From: Physcomitrium patens
Lineage: Eukaryota > Streptophyta > Bryopsida > Funariales > Funariaceae
Reading direction: 5' to 3'
NCBI RefSeq assembly: GCF_000002425.4
Contig: NC_037265.1
Span: forward strand, 9,449,238-9,513,237
DNA length: 64,000 nucleotides
In this document: positions 57,401-64,000 of the stretch, one piece after another
How the letters are laid out: every line of letters begins with the position of its first letter
Numbering within the stretch: the first letter of the stretch is position 1
Made by a program: the position numbers and the translations under genes
The notes under the pieces: model-generated
Seen by the model: only the letters and a program-made list of their open reading frames with translations
Told to the model about the DNA's origin: nothing
Database searches by the model: none

Positions 57401-59300
57401 TATTTATTTTTTATTTTTTTATGGGGTTTTCATTTCCAGCTGTCACCCTGCACATACCTCCTTTTTCCTTGCATATTGATTTCCTGCACAAATATTTTGT
57501 AGGTGACCAGCCAGGCACATGAGGCTGAAAAGAATCATAGGATTGGTTGTATATATATGTATGTACAGACAGTGTTGTGTTTGTATCAAGGCATAAAAAA
57601 AGATTTTGTTGGTTTTTTTCCTTTCTAAATGTGCAAGGACAAGCTTTTTATATAAAAAAAGTGTGTATTTGCAACATGTCTAACCAAAATTGATTCTTGG
57701 CTTCAATTTTAGTTGCTCAATCAACAGAAGATGACAAGTTCAATTATCATTGATTGTGGTTGTTTACTACAGTAGAAGCAATTTTTCATTGGCTGTTTTC
57801 AATGTTTTGAGCACAATTCTGCCAGTAGAATCACAGAATTCACTAAAAACCTGCCAAAAAGCTTTCCATTTTAATTAAATAATTTGTTACACAATTCTAT
57901 CAATTTATCTTCTTTTTATGCTTTGCAGCACAATGATCAGAACTTAATTCACAGTAGAAAACCATAAAAAGTATCTTTATTTTATATTAAAATAACACAT
58001 ACACACACACACACACACCATTGTGTTGTAAAACATGACATAATCTCCATGATTCCCACCTATTAGAATGAATATGTATGTTTGTATTTATCTAAGAGAG
58101 AGAGACTGATAAATGTTGTATGCCCTGTGCACTGCTAAAGGAACAGTTTTTCCTCCAAACACATAAATCCATTACCACTACTTCTACTTATTATTATTAT
58201 TATTATTATTATGGTTATTATAATACCCTATTATCATCCCAGAGGAAGGCATACCCTACTACTTTACCATGGGGAACCATCCAAATTCCACCTAAAAACC
58301 CATGCCACATTAAAGGCCCCCACTTAAATAAGCTATCAATTTTCCATCTTCATTGTGCACAGTCTACCACCCCACAAGAGGAGGAAAAAACGATGAAGTA
58401 CAAACAAAAAAGAACCCCAAAACCACCCACAAATTGGAGGCAGAATGTTAAACCACAAGGGGAATGAATTGCTGGCATGGGCAAGGGCACACGATTACTT
58501 CCATCCCTCAATGCATCAATAAAAAGACTATTGAAGGAGCTCAACCTTCAAAAAACACCCATTTATGATCCCCCCCCCTCATGCCCTTCATTCATACCAC
58601 AAAAACGCGTCGAACGCGTATGGATGAATCATCCACAAAAGGCACCGAGAAAAGATGGATGATGCGGAGGATGGACGAATGAACCGTGGGCAATTCAGCT
58701 CGCCGTGAATGGCAAGTATACGCACGAAGCTCCGTCGTCGTCGTCGTCACATTTGCGTGGTAGACTGCGAGACTGCGAGACTGCGAGGAAGGAAACGGCG
58801 ATGAAGCAACTTTAGGAAATGCCGGAGAGACGTTCAATGGTGGTCGTAGTGCAGGAAGCTAGCCAGCTATACGTCGAGGAGGACCCAGCTCATCGGCAGA
58901 GAGAGAGAGAGAGAGTGAAGAGCCGGCCAGGAAACAGCTTTTTGCCGCTGTCATCAGCCGGAAAAGAAAGAAACCAGGGGCTTTAGCTGAGGGGGGCGAG
59001 CAACAGATCGTCGCCGTGGCCATTCCTGCTGCTGCTGCTCAGCTGGATGGCTGGCAGGGCAGGGCAGGGCAGAGCCATGGAGAGAGGTAGAGCAGCAGCA
59101 GCAGCATTACACTCTCATGACGAGCTTTCACCTCCGGGCTGGCACCAGCTGACTCCGTCTTTTTGCCCACCTCCTTCTTTCTAGCTTGCTTCCCGGCTTG
59201 CTTTTTCCTTTTTCTTGGAATTATCCCCCTCCTGCCCCAGTTTCCCACACGCGCATCCAGCTCCCGTTCCTGTCATCGCAGCTGGCGTCCAGCAACGCTT
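57401..59300. other. Intergenic DNA and distal promoter of the EXORDIUM-like gene
   Basis: AT-rich to about 58470 with an (AC)n run (58000..58018) and an (ATT)n run (about 58188..58211). It then turns GC-richer towards the gene, with GCAGCA/TGCTGC repeats (about 59027..59040 and 59093..59106). The frames here (58120..58467, 58592..58837, 59039..59248) show no recognisable protein. Confidence 0.5.
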
Positions 59301-59313
59301 CAGCTAGGGGCAT

Positions 59314-59321
59314 TATATAAG
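59314..59321 (+). promoter_or_regulatory. TATA box candidate, distal
   Basis: TATATAAG, followed by a pyrimidine-rich region (CCCTCTC, CATCTCTAC) suitable for transcription start near 59345. It would give a leader of about 770 bases for the gene at 60113. A second TATA-like TATTATAAG is at 59405..59413. Confidence 0.4.
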
Positions 59322-59734
59322 CCACTGCCCTCTCTTAAACTCCTCACGTCATCTCTACATTCCGCCCCTCACCGCCCACATTTAGCACAAACTGACCGCG
59401 AGCCTATTATAAGGGGGCTCTCTCTGTAGGGGGAGGGGGGGTTTATTTTTTATTTCTTTTGAACGCTTGCAACGTTCGGCAAGGTCAAGTCTTTCACATC
59501 AATCACAAGCTGGATTGTCTTGTGCAACCCGACAAAGGGCAGGTACAGTCACTAGCTGTAGATTGTTTGTCGTCTGTTGAGAGGTCTTAAGTAGACTCCA
59601 CTCGAGTTTGGGGTTAGTACTAGAGAGACAGAGCTGGGTCCTGCATGTTTGCGTTTGTTGCATCCCAGGCGCGTGGGTCAGAGCCTTTGAGCTTGCTGCG
59701 GGGGTCATTCGCAAGTGGTCTGTCAGCTCCTGGG

Positions 59735-59742
59735 TTATAAAG
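59735..59742 (+). promoter_or_regulatory. TATA box candidate, proximal
   Basis: TTATAAAG, with a CT-rich leader downstream (about 59819..59862). It would give a leader of about 345 bases. Which of the candidates is used cannot be decided from sequence. Confidence 0.4.
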
Positions 59743-60112
59743 CTCCTGCGTGTTGATCTCCCAGTTGGAGCTCCTTCCTCTACTTATTAAAATGCGCATG
59801 TCAAATCGTTCGTAGCGAGTTTCTCTTTCCTTCTCAGCCTCCCCTTCCCTCTCCCACTGTCTGGTTTGAATTCGTGAGCTCTTCGAGTTCAGTGGTCCCC
59901 TTTCGCCCACATTTCTCTCGATCCTATAGCACTTCCAGTGCAGCATTGCTGTCTACATCCAACGGTTTTATAATTTCGTTTTTCAAAAAGTACCAATTCG
60001 TTTGCCTACCACAGTTTTGCTTTTTCGCTAGAGTTAAATTTTTAGCTTTGGTTTTTTGTTACTTTCCCCCTGTGCCAATCTGTAATTTTAGTTTCTTCTT
60101 CCTCGCACATTC

Positions 60113-61141
60113 ATGGCGCAGTTTGCGAGGGTTTGTGTGCTCGTGTGTGCACTGTTTGCTGTGGCTATGGTGGTGGATTCTCGCCCATTACCCTTGTTCG
60201 CCATTACTGATGTCCCCGAGCTTCCTACAACAGCCGAGATGGAATCCATTACCACAGGGAGGAAGCTGTTCAAGCTGGTGAGCAATACCCTGGTGCTGCC
60301 CTACCACAACGGCCCTCTGCTGGCTGGTAGCCCTGCGTTGAACGTCTACATTGTCTGGTATGGTACATTCACCCCAGTGCAGAAGGCAATTGTCACGGAC
60401 TTCCTAGCCTCGTTCCAGCAGCCTGGTGCCGACGTGCACCCTTCTGTCGCGAGCTGGTGGAAATTAACATCAGGTTATAAGGACAACAAGAACAATGCCC
60501 CAGCTGCGGCGGTGAAGCTGGCAGGCCAAGTGGACAACAACTACAGCTTAGGGAAGACGCTGAAACAAGCCGACATGGAAACCCTGGTGGTGAACTCTCT
60601 TGCCACTCTCCCCGCCGATCCTGCTTCCATCTACTTCGTCCTCACTGCAGCCGACGTTGCAGTTGAAGATTTCTGCATGAACACATGCGCTTCTCACTCT
60701 TTCACTCCGGCGACAGCTTCCTCTAAGAACTTCATGCTCCCTTACTCCTGGGTTGGAAATTCGGGCGATCAATGCCCTGGGCAATGCGCTTGGCCTTATG
60801 CTCTACCCCAGTATGGTCCTCAAGGAGCCAAGGCCTTGGTGGCTCCCAACGCTGACGCTGGAATGGACGGCATGGTGATCAACATAGCGAGCATGCTGGC
60901 CGGGACTGTGACCAATCCTTTCAACAACGGATACTACCAGGGTGATGCCTCAGCTCCTTTGGAAGCTGCAACTGCGTGCACTGGTATCTATGGTGCTGGG
61001 GCTTACCCTGGCAACCCGGGGCAGCTGATAGTCGACCCCATTACGAGCGCCAGCTACAATGCGCAAGGAGTCGACAGCAGAAAATACTTGCTCCCTGCGT
61101 TGTGGGATCCCGCCACTCTCACATGCATGCCTGTCTCATGA
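60113..61141 (+). CDS. EXORDIUM-like secreted protein (phosphate-induced protein 1 family)
   Basis: 342 codons in one exon, starting MAQFARVCVLVCALFAVAMV, a clear secretion signal (about residues 1..24, cleavage near VDS/RPLP). The mature part is the EXORDIUM (Phi_1) domain. The segments LNVYIVWYGTFTPVQKAIV (about residues 76..94) and VASWWKLTSGY, the AVEDFCMNTCASH cysteine segment, MLPYSWVGNSGDQCPGQCAWP, and the C-terminal GNPGQLIVDP are all characteristic of the family. Length is near the usual 300 to 350 residues, and a single exon is usual. In Arabidopsis, EXORDIUM proteins are extracellular or wall-associated and are linked to cell expansion and growth responses to brassinosteroid and carbon status; no enzyme activity is established. 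The ATG at 60113 is chosen because it begins the signal peptide. The coding region is GC-richer than its flanks. It looks intact and is the only clear host gene in the window. Confidence 0.95.
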   Translation: MAQFARVCVLVCALFAVAMVVDSRPLPLFAITDVPELPTTAEMESITTGRKLFKLVSNTLVLPYHNGPLLAGSPALNVYIVWYGTFTPVQKAIVTDFLASFQQPGADVHPSVASWWKLTSGYKDNKNNAPAAAVKLAGQVDNNYSLGKTLKQADMETLVVNSLATLPADPASIYFVLTAADVAVEDFCMNTCASHSFTPATASSKNFMLPYSWVGNSGDQCPGQCAWPYALPQYGPQGAKALVAPNADAGMDGMVINIASMLAGTVTNPFNNGYYQGDASAPLEAATACTGIYGAGAYPGNPGQLIVDPITSASYNAQGVDSRKYLLPALWDPATLTCMPVS

Positions 61142-61885
61142 GCTAGTGTTGCTTTACGCATTGCTACAATCAGACGAAAAACGTTCCTCCGAGGTAGCGA
61201 GGAGGATATGGACACACCACTGATGAGCCAACTACCGAAGGAGTTGGTGTCTCTTCGTTTGTACACTTCCTGGGAGAGATGACACCTCCATGGTGAGGTC
61301 GATTTCTCACAAGCTGGAAGGACAGATTTTTGTGGAGCTTCAATCTTTGGATATTGTGGACTTCATGGCAGAAGGTTGGCATCGACAGATTTGTCTAGTT
61401 TTTGTGTGGAAAGAGTGGAGGTTGAGGATTTGTGGTTACAGATGATGCATTCTGTACATAAGAGTGGGTGTTTTGGTGTAATTACTGATAGGCTCAAGGG
61501 CATAGCCCATTGTAGTTGGGTTTGTGACCAACACCAATTTTGGAGCTTCACATGGGGAGAGTTGAGTATTTAATAATCATGGCACATTGTACACTACTTA
61601 CAGCATCAGCTCCCAATTTCTGCATTTCACTTTCTTCCGTTGTGTTTATTCTTTTCATTTGTTTGTTTTTTTGTTCTTCTGCTTTGCTTTGCTTTGCTTA
61701 TAGATTGTGATGTACTACAGTTACGCTTCTAGTCTTGGTAGAGCAGATATTACTGCTCTATTGTGCACATGTGGTTGAATCTCGATCTTCATTGTAGCTG
61801 CTGTTGGTGTTGTATCTGGTGTTGTATCATAGTAAGTAGACACAAGGATTTTACACAAGATGTGCCTCAGTTGCTGCTTTTATCC

Positions 61886-61892
61886 AATTAAA
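61886..61892 (+). terminator. Possible polyadenylation signal
   Basis: AATTAAA, near the end of a T-rich, TGTA-containing region about 745 bases after the stop codon. Plant signals are weak, and an earlier end near 61600 is equally possible. Confidence 0.3.
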
Positions 61893-62233
61893 GCTGCTTT
61901 CGTGTAACCTCTTCTACTGTTCTTTCAGCACAGTTCAATTCGTCCGTGGAGTACATTTACGCATCTGCACGTATCTTAACGACTCTATGGTACAGTTTCT
62001 ACTAGCTGGCTACTGCAGTGAGAGTAACCTAAATTAGCTCTTGCAACCCACTGTAACAAAAGAATCAGAAATCTCTGCTATGTGGTCTGTGGAGTCGTAT
62101 TAGTACTTACAGAAAGTACTCCCTTGCAATAGCCAGGGTTGATCATGTCATAGCAGGCAAACTCAACCAGCCTTGGCTTCAATCACCCACAATTTCAGAT
62201 TCTCAAGTCTTGAGTTATCCCATCTCTATTTTA

Positions 62234-62315
62234 AAACACATTAAGGGATTATAAATCAACCGGATAAACTAAAGAAACACATCAAGGGTTATAAATCAAT
62301 GGAATAAACCAAAGA
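62234..62315. repeat. 41-bp tandem duplication, diverged
   Basis: Two units containing ACACATYAAGGG, TTATAAATCAA and GATAAAC/AATAAAC in the same order. Confidence 0.7.
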
Positions 62316-62603
62316 GACAAATTGGTCTTTTAATTGGCTAGATTTCTCAATCATTGTTGAAAACAACAATGATTTATGATCAAAACTTTTGCTTCATTAT
62401 TTTCATCAAAACTTAACTTGCCAATTCATAGGGTCTTAACAAAACAAATCATAGATTAAGGTGAAGATCTTTTAGAGCTTGAACTAGAGCAAATCTAATT
62501 CTAATCAATATTCATTATTATGTTGAATCCATGCCATTGTAACATATGTAGATATTCATCGATGCAAGTAAAAATGCACCATAAGTAAAAAGAGCCAATA
62601 CTA

Positions 62604-62932
62604 AAGCATATGATTGTTTCAATGAGATGAGGTGGTTGTAGAAGTATAAAATGGTTGTGCATTTTTTGTTATGGGGTTTGTATGATGTGTTTGATGCTAA
62701 TGTTTGGGAATATGGTAGTAGGTATGTGATTTGTTGTTCTCACTCACACAATTTGACTCCAAAAGACAATTACACTACATTTATTTCAGCAGTGGTAGAG
62801 ACAAAGAACCTTGAGATTAAGCTTTAGTTAGGCTTGCATTGCTTGGACAAATTGACAAGATAATTATTAACATGTATGACATGTACAAGCCAATAAACAA
62901 TCTGCTCATCTCAATGAAACAATCATATGCTT
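62604..62932. repeat. Unit with 28-bp terminal inverted repeats
   Basis: AGCATATGATTGTTTCAATG at the left (62605 on) is matched, with one mismatch, by the reverse complement of the right end (62905..62932). Weaker pairing extends a few bases inside. The 329-bp unit has no coding frame. It may be a MITE or fold-back element. No obvious target duplication. Confidence 0.55.
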
Positions 62933-64000
62933 TTATAATATTTCAAAAATAATAATTTGGGATCACTTGTTGAAAACTTGCATGTGTACGTGGATGGATG
63001 TGTATTGAAGGTTGTCATATGTGTGCAAAAGAGTTGGGTCAATTGTTGGTTTGATGTCATTTTGAAAACCGGAGAGATAAGTTGTAAGGTGTGATTGAGC
63101 GGCTTGATAGGGGGTATTGTCTATGTTGATCTAGAGTTTGCAGATTCAAATTTTCAATTGAAAGAAAGTTGTGATTTTTGATGTATTGACATAATTTATT
63201 GCCTTTTACTTCTCCTTTGAATTCTAAAATTTATTATAGTTTTAGGTTTGATTTTGTTCCAAGATGCCACATGATAGTATGTTATTTTAATTTTTAATTT
63301 TAAGAGCAATTACGTATAATTGTTAGATATTGAATGTAAGAAGCAATACTTACAAAAGAGAAAACATTAACTTCTAAAAGTACTTTGTATTACTACAAAT
63401 TATCTGAAGCATAATCAAAACAAACATACAATTGAATTATATCAATTGCACTTATAAATTTATTGTAGTTTTCACATACCAATATTTGCATATTAATAAA
63501 TAAATAAATAAATAAATATATATATATATATATATATATATTTAAAATCTTAGCAACAATAATAACCTATGCAGCATAAACTACCCTCTCTACTTTGATA
63601 ATTCCTAGACGTACAACTAGATTAAGTCTCAACCTAGATTAAGACTCAAGAAAGAAGATGGAAAAATTGTAGAGGGCAAATAACTTTTGAGTGCATTCTA
63701 ATTTTCTTTTCAAGCACACAATTTTCTATCTGAATCAAGGCGGTTTGTAATTAGGAGGTCGCACAGAGATGCATGGTTGACAAGGAAGAAGATTGTCATT
63801 AACACCTATGGGAGGTGAAGAGCGCACAAAAGGGGCACATTTTCAAGGAAAGATCTGACAAAGGTGGTCAAGACCAAAGAGTACTTTGTGCAGCAAGCCA
63901 CCAAGAACATCGTGGAGGCAAGAGTTTTGTTATTCAATGTAGATATATGTGAAGTTTTATTTATTATTTATTATTATTTTGACTACAATTTGGTACCTCA
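62933..64000. other. AT-rich stretch, no gene seen
   Basis: This contains an (ATAA)n(AT)n run at about 63494..63541. Bases after 63700 are less AT-rich and could approach a gene beyond the window, but no frame is supportable here. Confidence 0.5.

Overview
The window looks like nuclear DNA of a land plant, most likely a moss. It is strongly AT-rich with many (AT)n tracts and only a few GC-richer islands. It carries one intact, intronless EXORDIUM-like cell-wall gene (60113..61141). Most of the rest is plant-type Ty3/gypsy chromoviruses in several layers of decay. The moss assignment is an inference from base composition, element types and the style of the gene; no species can be named from sequence alone.

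Layout. 1..9.1 kb: a decayed chromovirus relic (about 205..8310) split by a younger copy on the minus strand (612..6982), followed by a lone LTR of the same family on the plus strand (8610..9135). 9.2..17.7 kb: AT-rich DNA with two GC-rich islands (9.7..10.4 and 16.0..17.65 kb) that look like promoters or first exons; the second holds a small Asp-rich ORF. 18.4..30.0 kb: an old plus-strand relic interrupted by a young chromovirus (22103..29849), which is itself interrupted by a solo LTR of an unrelated family (25118..26487). 30.9..53.7 kb: a four-deep nest on the minus strand. An old chromovirus relic holds, inside its LTR, a chromovirus with 420-bp LTRs (32236..53215). That element holds, inside gag, a non-chromodomain Ty3/gypsy element with 1.35-kb LTRs (37397..52234). 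That in turn holds, inside its reverse transcriptase, a young chromovirus (41293..47445). 53.7..58.5 kb: AT-rich DNA with two oppositely oriented MITE-like copies and a GC-rich stretch. 58.5..62 kb: promoter, leader, coding region and 3' end of the EXORDIUM-like gene. 62..64 kb: AT-rich DNA with a short inverted-repeat unit.

The chromoviruses share one plan: LTR, a primer site matching initiator tRNA-Met about 23 bases inside the LTR, a leader with repeated hairpins, gag with a CCHC knuckle, protease, reverse transcriptase, RNase H, integrase, chromodomain, an extra small ORF, polypurine tract, LTR. Three things stand out. First, dense alternating GAA/TTC arrays that match heat-shock elements lie in the U3 of two elements (32236..53215 and 41293..47445), just upstream of the TATA box. 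Second, a pair of leader hairpins keeps a GGATTACC loop while the stems covary. Third, a conserved extra ORF lies after the chromodomain in every reasonably preserved copy. The non-chromodomain element differs: it has a tRNA-Trp primer site and makes 4-bp target duplications. Most elements are broken; the copy at 41293..47445 is the least damaged.
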